64,000 nucleotides of DNA from Roseomonas genomospecies 6 (GCF_008365375.1 NZ_QOKW01000020.1:1-64000); one strand, 5' to 3'; shown: positions 26,844 through 36,016, counted from the stretch's first letter. Program-made: numbers and translations. The notes: generated from the letters alone by a model not told the origin.

Positions 26844-26921
26844 TCAGACGAGGGAACCCTTCTCAGCGAAGGAGAACCCGGTCACGGCGCCCGACGGCAG
26901 CAGAGAAAGACAATGAGACAC
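26844..26921 (-). CDS. 25-codon ORF with near-perfect Shine-Dalgarno
   Basis: A GTG-initiated ORF reading (start read as Met) MSHCLSLLPSGAVTGFSFAE and then KGSLV. Its ribosome site is AAAGGAGGTGATC at 26924-26936, 13 bases fully complementary to the 3' end of 16S rRNA, with only CTC between it and GTG. A promoter lies about 40 bp upstream and a terminator about 40 bp downstream, so the unit stands alone. I know no family for the peptide. It may be a real small protein, or the RNA may act through its ribosome-binding sequence, for example by loading ribosomes. Too short to judge by codon use. Confidence 0.5.
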   Translation of the reverse strand: MSHCLSLLPSGAVTGFSFAEKGSLV

Positions 26922-26958
26922 GAGATCACCTCCTTTCGGTTGTTGACGACTGAACCGG

Positions 26959-26987
26959 TATATGGCTGCCGGCGTGAGCGGCTACAA
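26959..26987 (-). promoter_or_regulatory. promoter of the small peptide unit
   Basis: On the minus strand TTGTAG, 17 bp, CATATA. Shifted by one base the first element reads CTTGTA, close to the CTTGAA of alphaproteobacterial RpoH promoters. Because rpoH lies 1.4 kb upstream, heat-shock control is a testable idea. The start of transcription would be near 26952. Confidence 0.5.
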
Positions 26988-27031
26988 GTACTTTTCTGAC
27001 GACGCGGCGCTGTGATCTTTTTCAGGCCGCA

Positions 27032-28375
27032 TCAGGCCGGAACTCTTTCTTCCTGCCGCCGGCCCATGCGGGCGAGCATCGCCGGTTCGATGGCCACCTG
27101 AAGGTGCGCATGGTCCTCATCGTCGCGGCGGTCCAGCACCTCGCCATGGGCGTAGAGCCAGGCGAGCGTCGCGCCGTCGGCGTGTGCAACGTCCATCTCC
27201 ACGACCGCCCGGCCGGCGGTCATGCGGCGGTCGAGGATGCCGAACAGGCTGTCCAGCCCTTCTCCGGTCGCCGCCGACACCGCGCAGGCGTCGCCGGACC
27301 GATCGGCCCGGGCGACGACGGAGGCGTACGCCTCCCCGTCCAGCCGGTCGATCTTGTTGGCGATCTCGACCACCCGCGGATCGTGCTCCGGGTCGATGCC
27401 GAGGTCGCGCAGAATGGCCTCCACGTCGGCCTTCTGGGCTTCGGTGTCGGGATGCGCGATGTCACGGACATGCAGGATGATGTCCGCCGACTGCACCTCC
27501 TCCAGCGTGGCGCGGAACGCCGCCACCAGATGGGTCGGCAGGTCGGAGATGAAGCCCACCGTGTCCGACAGGATGACCTTGCGGCCCGACGGCAGAACCA
27601 CCTGCCGCATGGTCGGGTCGAGCGTGGCGAACAGCAGGTTCCTGGCAAACACGTCCGCCCCGGCCATCCGGTTGAACAGCGTGGACTTGCCGGCGTTGGT
27701 GTAGCCCACCAGCGCCACCACCGGGTACGGCACCTTGGCGCGCGCCTTGCGGTGCAGGCCGCGGGTGCGCCGGACGTCCTCCAGCTCCTTCCTTATTTTG
27801 ACGATGCGGTCGCCGATCAGCCGGCGGTCGATCTCAAGCTGCGACTCGCCGGGGCCGCCGAGGAAGCCGAAGCCGCCGCGCTGGCGTTCCAGGTGGGTCC
27901 AGGACCGCACCAGCCGCGACTTCTGATAGCTCAGCGCCGCCAGTTCGACCTGAAGCTGGCCTTCGTGGGTGCGGGCCCGCTCGCCGAAGATTTCCAGGAT
28001 CAGGCCGGTGCGGTCGATGACCTTCGCCTGGAGCGCCTTTTCCAGATTGCGCTGCTGCACGGGAGAGAGAGCGTGGTCGACGATGACCAGATCGATCGCC
28101 GCCCCGGCGGCGCGGGCCTCTTCCAAAATCCGCGCGTACTGCTCCACCGCGCCACCGCCCAGAAGGGTGGCCGGGCGCGGCTGGTTGACCTTGACGACGG
28201 CGGCCTGCGCCACGTCGAGATCGATGGCCGACGCCAGGCCCACGGCTTCCTCCAGCGAGGCTTCGGGGCTGCGGTCGGATGTGGTCCCGCGAAGGACCGG
28301 ATGAAGAACAAGGGCACGGCCCCAAAAGGACCGCGAGGTTTCGGTGTTACGGGTGGTCTTCAGATGCGTACCCAT
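27032..28375 (-). CDS. hflX: ribosome-associated GTPase HflX
   Basis: A 447-aa HflX with the family's N-terminal domain (about 25-200, including GGGAVEQYARILEEA and GGPGESQLEIDRRLI) and a G domain with GYTNAGKST (about 228), DTVGF (about 275) and NKID (about 340). HflX binds the 50S subunit and splits stalled or heat-damaged ribosomes. The start is ATG with AAGGAAC upstream. It lies 25 bp behind rpoH on the same strand, so it is probably co-transcribed with a heat-shock sigma gene. In most alphaproteobacteria it follows hfq instead. Confidence 0.95.
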   Translation of the reverse strand: MGTHLKTTRNTETSRSFWGRALVLHPVLRGTTSDRSPEASLEEAVGLASAIDLDVAQAAVVKVNQPRPATLLGGGAVEQYARILEEARAAGAAIDLVIVDHALSPVQQRNLEKALQAKVIDRTGLILEIFGERARTHEGQLQVELAALSYQKSRLVRSWTHLERQRGGFGFLGGPGESQLEIDRRLIGDRIVKIRKELEDVRRTRGLHRKARAKVPYPVVALVGYTNAGKSTLFNRMAGADVFARNLLFATLDPTMRQVVLPSGRKVILSDTVGFISDLPTHLVAAFRATLEEVQSADIILHVRDIAHPDTEAQKADVEAILRDLGIDPEHDPRVVEIANKIDRLDGEAYASVVARADRSGDACAVSAATGEGLDSLFGILDRRMTAGRAVVEMDVAHADGATLAWLYAHGEVLDRRDDEDHAHLQVAIEPAMLARMGRRQEERVPA

Positions 28376-28400
28376 AAGGTTCCTTCGTCGTGCCGGCGCA

Positions 28401-29309
28401 TCAGGCGCGGCCCTGTTCACGGCCCTTTGCGGCCGCAGCAATCTGTTGTTCCCTGGCGCTCGCCATCACGGCCTTCTGGATCTTCTCGAAAGCGCGCACC
28501 TCGAGCTGGCGGACGCGCTCGCGCGAGACGTGGAAGTGCTGGCTCAGCTCCTCCAGCGTCAGCGGCTCGTCGCGCAGGCGGCGGGCCACCAGGATCTGCC
28601 GCTCGCGGTCGTCCAGCACACCCAGCCCCAGCTTCAGGAACTGCTGGCGCCGCTTGCGCTCCTCCGCACCGGCCAGGACGGTTTCCTGGTCGGGACGCTC
28701 GTCGGCCAACAGGTCCAGCCATTCGCTGTCGCCCTCCTCCGCCAGGGTGGCGTTCAGCGAACGGTCCATGCCCAAACGGCGGTTCATCTCCACCACTTCG
28801 GCCTGGGGCACGTTCAGCTCCGTCGCGATGCTCTCCACCGCCTCCGGCGACAGGTCGCCACCGGACGAGCCGTCTTGCCGATCCTGCAACTGGGCCTTCA
28901 GGCGGCGCAGGCTGAAGAACAGCTTCTTCTGGGCCGCGGTGGTGCCAATCTTCACCAGCGACCAGTTGTGCAGCACATATTCCTGGATCGCCGCCCTGAT
29001 CCACCAGGAGGCGTAGGTGGCGAAGCGGAAGCCCTTGTCGGGGTCGAACTTCTGCGCCGCCTGCATGACGCCGACGTTGCCTTCGGCGATCAGGTCCGAC
29101 AGCGGCAGCCCATAGCCCTGATAACCGCGGGCCATCTTGAAAACCAGCCGCAGATGGCTGCCGACCAACGTGTCCAGGGCGCGCCGGTCCTGATGGTCCC
29201 GCCAGCGGATGGCGAGATCGCGTTCCTGTTCGGGCGTCAGGTAGTCATACTTCCGGGCTTCCTGCAGGTACAACTGCATCGGCTCGGCGGAAGCGGCGTT
29301 CAGCTTCAT
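28401..29309 (-). CDS. rpoH: heat-shock sigma factor RpoH (sigma-32)
   Basis: A 302-aa group 3 sigma factor. Region 2 (about 45-115, GYGLPLSDLIAEGNVGVMQA, FATYASWWIRAAIQEY) recognises -10. The RpoH signature AAQKKLFFSLRRLK follows at about 125-138, and region 4 (about 245-290, SREHVR-like SRERVRQLEVRAFEKIQ) recognises -35. GGAGAG precedes the chosen ATG; an upstream extension of 25 codons is not supported. It directs heat-shock transcription. Azospirilla often carry more than one rpoH. Confidence 0.96.
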   Translation of the reverse strand: MKLNAASAEPMQLYLQEARKYDYLTPEQERDLAIRWRDHQDRRALDTLVGSHLRLVFKMARGYQGYGLPLSDLIAEGNVGVMQAAQKFDPDKGFRFATYASWWIRAAIQEYVLHNWSLVKIGTTAAQKKLFFSLRRLKAQLQDRQDGSSGGDLSPEAVESIATELNVPQAEVVEMNRRLGMDRSLNATLAEEGDSEWLDLLADERPDQETVLAGAEERKRRQQFLKLGLGVLDDRERQILVARRLRDEPLTLEELSQHFHVSRERVRQLEVRAFEKIQKAVMASAREQQIAAAAKGREQGRA

Positions 29310-30045
29310 CGTTCTGTCTCTCCAAGCCGACAGGAAGAGCACCGTCGGGCAATCCCTTCGGCGTCCGTACGGATCGGCGTTCACGGTCGTTGATGCTCAG
29401 GGCCGGCATTCGACGCTGCCGGTGGGCGTGCATCGCTCGTGGATGCGGAAACTGGCTTGCGGTGCAGGGGACCTCTCCGGCCCCGCGGGCGGCGCCATGA
29501 TGCGGGAGGGGGCATCACGGCAGCCGGCACGCCACGAGGCTGGAGAGGAGAGGCAGGGCGCACTGTGACCAGCGCCACCGAACTGAAAACCAAAGATCCA
29601 GATGCGCAGCTTCGAGATGATCTGTCCGCCATGCATCGTCGCAACACTGTATATATGGTGATAACGGAGCGGCTTTCAAGATCTCTGAGCGCTCAACGCT
29701 TCAGCATTTGATGGCTCACAGGGCCGTTCTATCGACGCAGATGGGGACGGAGGCGCGTTTTGTCAAGGATGAGCGGCCCGAATATGGACCGTCTTCTCGG
29801 CGCTTGCTCTGCGGCGCCATCGGCGAGAGTGCTCAGATGGTGATATGGCCGGGCCTCCTCAAGGGGTCTTCCACGGGGAAAATCAGCAGAGGCGGAAGGT
29901 CGGCCCGTATGGGCGGCCCGTATGGGCGGCGCGCCCCCGCCTCACCTGACCGGCCTCGAGTCAATTTTCATCGATTTGGCCGGGAATGGTTGGACGCCGG
30001 GCTGTTAAGTGCCAACCGCCCCCGACTCCCGTGACGCAGCCAGCC
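29310..30045. other. long intergenic region between rpoH and the mfd-like gene
   Basis: About 735 bp between divergent genes. It must hold the rpoH promoter (minus strand) and that of the helicase gene (plus strand). The stretch 29580-29720 is noticeably less GC-rich and holds a possible small ORF listed separately. No repeat, tRNA or hairpin terminator was recognised in the rest. Confidence 0.45.
29565..29711 (+). CDS. possible small protein of 48 aa
   Basis: A GTG-started frame reading (start as Met) MTSATELKTKDPDAQLRDDL followed by SAMHRRNTVYMVITERLSRS and a short tail, preceded by the purine-rich GGAGAGGAGAGG about 12 bases upstream. The composition, charged and with a helical look, is unlike the Arg/Ser-rich shadows nearby. 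No family recognised. It could equally be chance coding in an AT-richer promoter region. Confidence 0.3.
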   Translation: MTSATELKTKDPDAQLRDDLSAMHRRNTVYMVITERLSRSLSAQRFSI

Positions 30046-33000
30046 ATGCCCGATTCCGCTCCCTTGATGCAGTTCGACGGCGCCGCCTTCGCCGCGGGCC
30101 GGTCCGTGACCTGCGTCGCTCCCGCCGAAGGCGCCCTCGCGATACGGCTCGCCGGATTTGCCACCCGTTCGCAGGCAGCCCCGTTGGTCGTCACCCGCAG
30201 CGACAGCCGGGCATCCCGGCTCGCCCGGGCGATCCGGGATGCCGCGCCGGACCTCGACGTCGTGCTGCTCCCGAGTTGGGACATCCCCCTCGGCGAGCGG
30301 GACCAGCCATCGCGGGTCGTGCTCGGGCAACGGGCCGCCGCCATCGCCGCCCTGTCCCGGCAGGCCGAGGGTGCCGGGCGGCTGGTTCTCGCGACCGCCG
30401 AGGCAGCGTTGCAACGTCTTCCGCCTCCCGACGCCTGGCCCGGCTCCGCGCTGGTCATCGCGACGGACGCGCCCTACGAGGAGGCGGCATGGCGGAGCCT
30501 TCTGGTTGCCGGAGGCTACATCCTGGACGACCGGATCGACGAACCGGGAGAGGCCGCCTTCCGCGGGGCCGTGGTGGAGATCTTTCCGGGCGATGCGGAC
30601 CGTCCCGTGCGCTGCGACATCGTCGATGGCCGGGTCGCACGGATACGGACCTTCGATCCGGTGAGCCAACGCACCATCGGCGATTGCGGCGGCATCACCG
30701 TTCATCCGGTGACCGAGATTCCGGCGGCGCCCGGGATCGTCGATCGGCTGGTCCGGGGGCTGGAGAGCCGCGGCGATCCGATGGCCGCGGGGCTTGCCGA
30801 GGAACTCGCCGCCGGACGGCGCCCCCAGGCCTTCGAACGCCTGCTGCCCCTGGCCTACGTCCGCTTGCCGAGCCTGCTCGAACTTCTGGCCGACAGTCCG
30901 GTCGTCTTCGACGAGGGGGTCGGCGACCGGCTGGAGGCGCGGCTCGACGAACTGGCCGAAGCCGATGCATCGGCCATGCACATCGACCGACAGGCGTGGG
31001 AAGTGGGTCTGCGAGGGCGCGCGGTCCTGACCCTGGAGCCCGAGGAGTTGGCCTCATCCACCGAGGAGCCGGCGCTGTCCGAACGCAGCCTCCCACGCAT
31101 CGCCGGAGAGCGGATTGCGGCGGGCGGGTCCGTGATCGTCGCCGCCGCGAACGCCGCCGACGCGGCCAGGATGGCGGAGCGGGTGGCGGCGGCGACCGGC
31201 CAGCCGGTGCCGGTGCTCGACCGGTGGCCGGTGGATGGCCCTCCCGTCACGCCGGCGGTGCTGGTCCTCCGGGTCGCGGCTGGCTTCGCCATCGACGGCG
31301 TGACCGTGCTCGCCCAGCGCCCGCGGCCGGAAGGCGGGGCGGGGCCGGTGGCCCCGCTGGCGCCCGTCGATCTGTCGGGCGACGATCTCGCGGTCCATCT
31401 CGACTACGGGATCGGTGCGGTGCGCGGCCTCGAAACGGTCGATGCCGGAGGTCAGCCGGAAGACGTCCTGGTCATGGAATACGCCCGCGAGGATCGGCTC
31501 CTGGTGCCGGCGGCCGACCTCGACCGGGTGTGGCGCTACGGCAGCGGCGATGCCGGGGTGGCGCTCGACGGGCTGAAGGGCGGGAGTTGGATCACCCGCC
31601 GTGCGGAGTTGGAGCGCGAGATCGGCGCGACCGCCAAGAGCCTCGTGCGCAAGGCCGCCCGCCGGGCCCGCCTGAAGGCCCCGGTCATCGCGCCGCCCGC
31701 TGGACCGATGCGCCGCGTGGCCGCCCGCTTCTCCTACGAGGAGACCGCAGGGCAGCGGCGTGCCATCGCCGCCGTGATGGCCGAACTGGCGAGCGGGCGC
31801 CCGATGGACCATCTGGTCTGCGCCGACGTCGGCTACGGCAAGACCGAAGTGGCGTTGCGCGCCGCGGCGGCGGTCGCCTTCACCGGCCGCCAAGTCGCCG
31901 TTCTTGCCCCGACCAGCGTGCTCGCGCGCCAACATCTTGAGGTGTTCCGGCGCCGGCTGGCCGGGTTGGGCCTGCGCATCGAGCCGCTGACCGGCGGAAT
32001 GGCGGCGTCCGCCGCGAAGACCGTGCGCGAGGGCCTCGCCGACGGTTCGGTGGCGATTGCCATCGGGACGCACGCCCTTTTGTCGAAGACGGTGCGCTTC
32101 GCCGATCTGGCCCTGGTCGTCGTGGACGAGGAGCAGCGCTTCGGCACCGCGCAAAAACGGGCGCTGGCCCGGCTTTCGTCCGGCGTCCATTCCCTGGCGC
32201 TCAGCGCCACGCCGGTTCCGCGGACGTTGCAGGGGGCGCTGGCCGGGCTGCGGGGACTCAGCGTCATCGACACGCCCCCGGTGCGCCGCCGGCCGGTCCG
32301 CACGCGGGTCGCTCCCCACGACGGCCCGGTCCTGCGGGCCGCGCTGTTGCGCGAGAAGGCACGGGGCGGACAGAGCTTCTGCGTGACCCCGCGGATCGCC
32401 GACCTGCCCGCGCTGGAGGCCGAGGTGCGCGCGCTCGCCCCCGGCCTGTCCGTCGCCGTCGCGCACGGCCGCCTTCCCGCCGCCGAGCTTGATCGGGTGA
32501 TGGTCGATGTGGCGGAGGGAACGGTCGACGTGCTGGTTTCGACCCCCATCATCGAGACCGGAATCGACATTCCCCGCGCCAACACCATCGTGATCCGCCG
32601 CCCCGATCTGTTCGGGCTTGGCCAGCTCCATCAGCTCCGCGGCCGGGTCGGGCGCGGGACGGCGCAGGCCTACGCCTACCTGTTGACCGATCCGGACACG
32701 CCGCTCGGCGAGCGGACCGAACGGAGGCTGGGGTCGCTGGAGGCGATCGAAAGCCTGGGCGGCGGCTTCACCCTCAGTTTGCTCGATCTCGACCGGCGCG
32801 GGGCGGGCGACCTGCTGGGAACCGATCAGAGCGGCCATCTGCGGATCGTCGGCACCGAGCTGTACCAGCATCTGCTGGCCCGCGCGCTGGGGGGCGCCGA
32901 AGCGGACGACGCCCCCGACCTGCGCCTGGGCGTGCCGCAGACGATTCCCGCCGCCTATCTGCCGGAGGAGGAATTGCGCATCGGCCTGCACCGCCGCCTT

Positions 33001-33396
33001 TCGCGCCTGCGCGACGAAGCGGCGGTCGAGCCGTTGCGCGAAGAGATCGAGGACCGCTTCGGGCCGCTGCCGGAGGAGGTCGAGCTGTTGCTGGCGGTTG
33101 CCGCTCTTCGCGCGCGCTGCCGGCGCCTGGGTGTCGCCGCCCTGGCCGCCGGCCCTTCGGGAGTGTCGCTGACCCTGAATGACACACCCTGCCGATCCGA
33201 TCGCGAAGCGGCGCTGGAGCATGCTTGGACCGGGCGCGTGCGCCGCGCCGACGACCGCCTCGTCTTTGCGCTGGACGCCGAAGGACCGTCGGGGGTCCTG
33301 AACAACGCGCGCGACGTGCTCGACCGGATTCCGCCGGTCACGTCCCGTCGCGTGAAGCAGCCACGCCGCGCCGCGCCGCCCAAACCGCAAGTCTGA
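30046..33396 (+). CDS. Mfd-like transcription-repair coupling helicase
   Basis: A 1,116-aa protein with the Mfd architecture: UvrB-like domains 1-2 (about 20-340), CarD-like RNA-polymerase-interaction domain (about 445-510, LAVHLDYGIGAVRGLE), RecG-type helicase with Walker A ADVGYGKTE (about 595) and DEEQ box VVVDEEQRFG (about 710), motif VI LHQLRGRVGRG (about 880), and a TRCF domain to the C-terminus. Mfd strips stalled RNA polymerase and recruits UvrA. The start is ATG with no clear ribosome site; a GTG five codons upstream is possible. Several positions look divergent, so this may be a second copy beside a canonical mfd elsewhere. Confidence 0.85.
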   Translation: MPDSAPLMQFDGAAFAAGRSVTCVAPAEGALAIRLAGFATRSQAAPLVVTRSDSRASRLARAIRDAAPDLDVVLLPSWDIPLGERDQPSRVVLGQRAAAIAALSRQAEGAGRLVLATAEAALQRLPPPDAWPGSALVIATDAPYEEAAWRSLLVAGGYILDDRIDEPGEAAFRGAVVEIFPGDADRPVRCDIVDGRVARIRTFDPVSQRTIGDCGGITVHPVTEIPAAPGIVDRLVRGLESRGDPMAAGLAEELAAGRRPQAFERLLPLAYVRLPSLLELLADSPVVFDEGVGDRLEARLDELAEADASAMHIDRQAWEVGLRGRAVLTLEPEELASSTEEPALSERSLPRIAGERIAAGGSVIVAAANAADAARMAERVAAATGQPVPVLDRWPVDGPPVTPAVLVLRVAAGFAIDGVTVLAQRPRPEGGAGPVAPLAPVDLSGDDLAVHLDYGIGAVRGLETVDAGGQPEDVLVMEYAREDRLLVPAADLDRVWRYGSGDAGVALDGLKGGSWITRRAELEREIGATAKSLVRKAARRARLKAPVIAPPAGPMRRVAARFSYEETAGQRRAIAAVMAELASGRPMDHLVCADVGYGKTEVALRAAAAVAFTGRQVAVLAPTSVLARQHLEVFRRRLAGLGLRIEPLTGGMAASAAKTVREGLADGSVAIAIGTHALLSKTVRFADLALVVVDEEQRFGTAQKRALARLSSGVHSLALSATPVPRTLQGALAGLRGLSVIDTPPVRRRPVRTRVAPHDGPVLRAALLREKARGGQSFCVTPRIADLPALEAEVRALAPGLSVAVAHGRLPAAELDRVMVDVAEGTVDVLVSTPIIETGIDIPRANTIVIRRPDLFGLGQLHQLRGRVGRGTAQAYAYLLTDPDTPLGERTERRLGSLEAIESLGGGFTLSLLDLDRRGAGDLLGTDQSGHLRIVGTELYQHLLARALGGAEADDAPDLRLGVPQTIPAAYLPEEELRIGLHRRLSRLRDEAAVEPLREEIEDRFGPLPEEVELLLAVAALRARCRRLGVAALAAGPSGVSLTLNDTPCRSDREAALEHAWTGRVRRADDRLVFALDAEGPSGVLNNARDVLDRIPPVTSRRVKQPRRAAPPKPQV

Positions 33397-33413
33397 TCCA
33401 TGGCGCGGCGACG

Positions 33414-34290
33414 CTAGTTGAGGAGGGGGTTCTCGCGCAGGCGCGCCACGGCCAGATCCACGAAGGCTCTCACCTTGGCCGGCGCGTGACGCCCTTCGGG
33501 GTGGAGGACATGGATGGGCAAGGGCGGTTCCTCATGGTCGCCGAGCACGATCCGCAGCTCGCCGGCAAGGAGGGCGGGGCCGATCTGGTAATGAAGGACC
33601 CGGGTGAGGCCCCACCCCGCCTTGGCGGTGGCGATGACCGCCTCGATGGTGTTGCATTGCAGCGCAGGGTCGATGGTCACCCGCTGGTCCCGGGCGAACC
33701 GCCATTCCGGCGAGGCCCAGGCGCTCGTCGATGCCGCGATCCGGTGGTGCCTGAGGTCGGCCGGCGTCGCCGGAACGCCATGGCGGTCGAAATAGGCCGG
33801 AGCGCCGCAGATCACGCGCCGGACCGTACCGACCCGGATGGCCGTGAGCCCCGAATCCGGAAGGTGCCCGATGCGGACGGCGACGTCGATGCCCTCCTCC
33901 ACGATCGACGAAGAACGTCCGCGCGCGCATGCCGGAATGCCGATCCAGATATTCGGTCACGATCGGCAGCACATGCATCGGCCCGAACAGCGCGGAGGCG
34001 GTGACCGCGAGCGTCCCCGTCGGGGTGGCGTAGAAGCCGCCGGCCGTCGCCTCCGCTTCCGCGATGTCCGACAGTATCCGGCGGCAATCCTCGTGATAGC
34101 GCGCCCCGGCGTCGGTCAGCTTCACCGAACGCGTGGTGCGAACGAACAGGCGGGCGCCGATCAGCTCCTCCAGGGCCGCCACGGCGCGCGTCACCGCCGG
34201 AGCGCTTATGTGCATGTGGCGAGCGGCTTGGGCGAAGCTTTCCGTCTCCGCGACCTTCACGAAAATCCGCATCGCCTGCAACCGGTCCAC
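33414..34290 (-). pseudogene. LysR-family regulator broken by a small deletion/frameshift
   Basis: The first part (from the GTG at 34290, reading DRLQAMRIFVKVAETESFAQ and a complete winged helix) runs to the start of the effector domain at FFVDR. The effector domain then continues in another frame from VEEGIDVAVRIGHLPDSGL to the end. The break lies at about 33900-33912, where relatives carry a few more residues between DR and VEEG, so a short deletion that is not a multiple of three is the simplest reading. Both halves are otherwise intact, so the damage looks recent or could be a sequencing error. Confidence 0.85.
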
Positions 34291-34479
34291 GCGCGCCCCC
34301 TCTGCCGTTCCGCGACAGGATCGTCAACGAGATCGCGGAATTCAACCGTCCGGACAGCGCCTGATGCGGACGGCGCCTGAACGCTGCTTGACGACGATCA
34401 AGGCCGGTCACCCTCCCGCCACCCAATTTCGTGTTTCGCCGGAGCGGTCAACCGAGCGTACGGAAACGACAGGTGCCCC

Positions 34480-34635
34480 ATGAACCAAGCCCAGATCGGA
34501 CTGCTGATCGTCACGCCGCTGCTGATCGGCATGGCCGTGCTGTTGCACCGGCAGGGCGTGATGACGCGCGGCGGCGCCGTGATCGCCGCGCTGGCCTCAC
34601 TCGCCGCCGCCGCCTGGATTTTCTTCACTCAATAG
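34480..34635 (+). CDS. small two-helix membrane protein (51 aa)
   Basis: A short frame starting MNQAQIGLLIVTPLLIGMAV with two hydrophobic helices (about residues 5-22 and 30-49) separated by HRQGVMTRGG, ending FFTQ. The purine-rich GAAACGACAGG lies 6-16 bases before the ATG. Its composition is that of a genuine small membrane protein. It abuts the cas2-like fragment. Function unknown. Confidence 0.5.
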   Translation: MNQAQIGLLIVTPLLIGMAVLLHRQGVMTRGGAVIAALASLAAAAWIFFTQ

Positions 34636-34642
34636 GTGACCT

Positions 34643-34744
34643 TTGCAGCCGAGAGCGCGGGCCGCGCTGGACGCCCGGCTGGACGGCATCATCAAACCGT
34701 CGGAGGACCATGTGCTGATCATCGACCTTGGCCCGGCGGACGCG
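34643..34744 (+). pseudogene. cas2-like fragment
   Basis: A truncated frame reading LQPRARAALDARLDGIIKPS followed by EDHVLIIDLGPADA resembles the C-terminal half of Cas2 proteins of the kind with ED-x-V-x3-DLG after a helix rich in Arg, Leu and Asp. The N-terminal half with the ferredoxin-like first strand and catalytic Asp is missing, and the frame turns into unrelated sequence after ADA. No cas1, other cas gene or repeat array is visible nearby. I judged this from memory of the family, so it needs a search. Confidence 0.35.
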
Positions 34745-35894
34745 GAGCCACCCGTTTCCCCCACGCATAGCCTATGTGCATGTACGCTTTCGCCGTAACG
34801 GCCTGATCGGGCCGGCAAATCAGCTTGATGTGATTCAGGCTTCTGACGATGAGGCAGCGACCGACGTCCCGCCAGCGGTCCGGGGAACCGATAACCGGAT
34901 CGGCGGCCCCGGTCGGCTCCGGTCCGCTCCGGACAAGGGCCGATTGCCCGGGGAAGGCAAGCAGGGCTTCGCGCTCGCCCGCCGTGCACAGCCCCTCCCC
35001 CGCCAGATCGGACAGCAGAGCGGACCAGCCATGTCTGCGGACGGGCTTGAGTTCAACCCCCAGCGTCGGCCCGAGCCGTGCGCCCACATCGAGGTGAAGC
35101 ACCACGGAGTCAGCGTGTCCGGACGCGAACGTGACGAGACGCTCCAGCGCGCGGCTGGCCGGGAAGCCGATCCGAGACGCGACGCCCGTCAGTTCGGACA
35201 AGGGCAAGGCGATGCAGAGACGGACCCTGCTCCGATCTCGTGGAAGCATGACCCCCACGAACGGCAGCCCTGATTGCGTGGGAAGCTGCGGCCACATCCT
35301 TTGCATTGCGGCAGCGACCTCTGCGCGTGCCGCGTGGGCGACGAAATCGTTCAGGGCAATGCCGCAAAGCGGCTGACCGCCGATGAGGGAGGTGTCGCGG
35401 AATCCCACGAAAACACTTGGAAGGCAGCAACGGGAGAGAAGCTGGTCGTGGTCGAATTCAAGCCATGTGCTCTGTATCGGCTCGTGCAGAACGGACTCAC
35501 GCTGCATCCAACGACGGTAATGGTCGCGGATGGTCCTCCACTCCGGCTGTTCCAGCCAGAAAGGCGGCAGGTCCCTCTCATGGTGATGCCCGGCCAAAAT
35601 GGCGTCGCTGCCATCGCCGCGAGTCGTGGCCAGCGAAAAGTCCACGCGTGGCGCATCCGTACCGAGGGGCCGCTCCACAATCATGGCTGATCCGGCGGGG
35701 AGTGGGCCGACGGCACGCCCGATGATTTGCCGGTCGGCCCGCGGCACCAGCGCTTCCGCAATGGATGAGGCCGCAAGCCGCCACACGGACGCGGCGGAGC
35801 ATTCCTCTCCACCGCGCGGACGTCTCCCCGATCCGCCGGACGCCAACGCAAGTTCGTGGATCGTATCCGATGTTTCAGGGAGGGAGTCGCCCAT
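34719..35894 (-). CDS. uncharacterised 391-aa protein of a two-gene module
   Basis: A soluble protein without signal peptide or membrane helix; start at the ATG of MGDSLPE (a TTG three codons earlier is in frame). The C-terminal 150 residues hold the most conserved-looking text: LHLDVGARLGPTLGVELKPV (about 268-287), LSDLAGEGLCTAGEREALLA and RSLNHIKLICRPDQAVTAKA, followed by YMHIGYAWG. I have a sense of similar C-termini in genes near peptide natural-product clusters but cannot name a family. It lies 122 bp behind the 353-aa gene on the same strand, so they are likely one transcript. Its 3' end overlaps the cas2-like fragment on the other strand. Confidence 0.7.
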   Translation of the reverse strand: MGDSLPETSDTIHELALASGGSGRRPRGGEECSAASVWRLAASSIAEALVPRADRQIIGRAVGPLPAGSAMIVERPLGTDAPRVDFSLATTRGDGSDAILAGHHHERDLPPFWLEQPEWRTIRDHYRRWMQRESVLHEPIQSTWLEFDHDQLLSRCCLPSVFVGFRDTSLIGGQPLCGIALNDFVAHAARAEVAAAMQRMWPQLPTQSGLPFVGVMLPRDRSRVRLCIALPLSELTGVASRIGFPASRALERLVTFASGHADSVVLHLDVGARLGPTLGVELKPVRRHGWSALLSDLAGEGLCTAGEREALLAFPGQSALVRSGPEPTGAADPVIGSPDRWRDVGRCLIVRSLNHIKLICRPDQAVTAKAYMHIGYAWGKRVAPRPPGQGR

Positions 35895-36016
35895 GCTTCG
35901 CAACCGTCAGCCGCCCGTACAGCGGCGGCATCTTCAGAGGCCGCCGAGGAACCGCCTCGCACATTCCTGTCCGGGCGGTTTTCCGATGCGGCGGCTGGTT
36001 CACGACGACGATCAGA

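Noticed and set aside
26924-26936. GATCACCTCCTTT on the plus strand, identical to the 3' tail of 16S rRNA
   Set aside because: No other rRNA sequence lies upstream. It is better explained as the complement of a strong Shine-Dalgarno on the minus strand.
34300-34900. CRISPR array near the cas2-like fragment
   Set aside because: Read for regularly spaced direct repeats of 25-40 bp on both sides; none seen.
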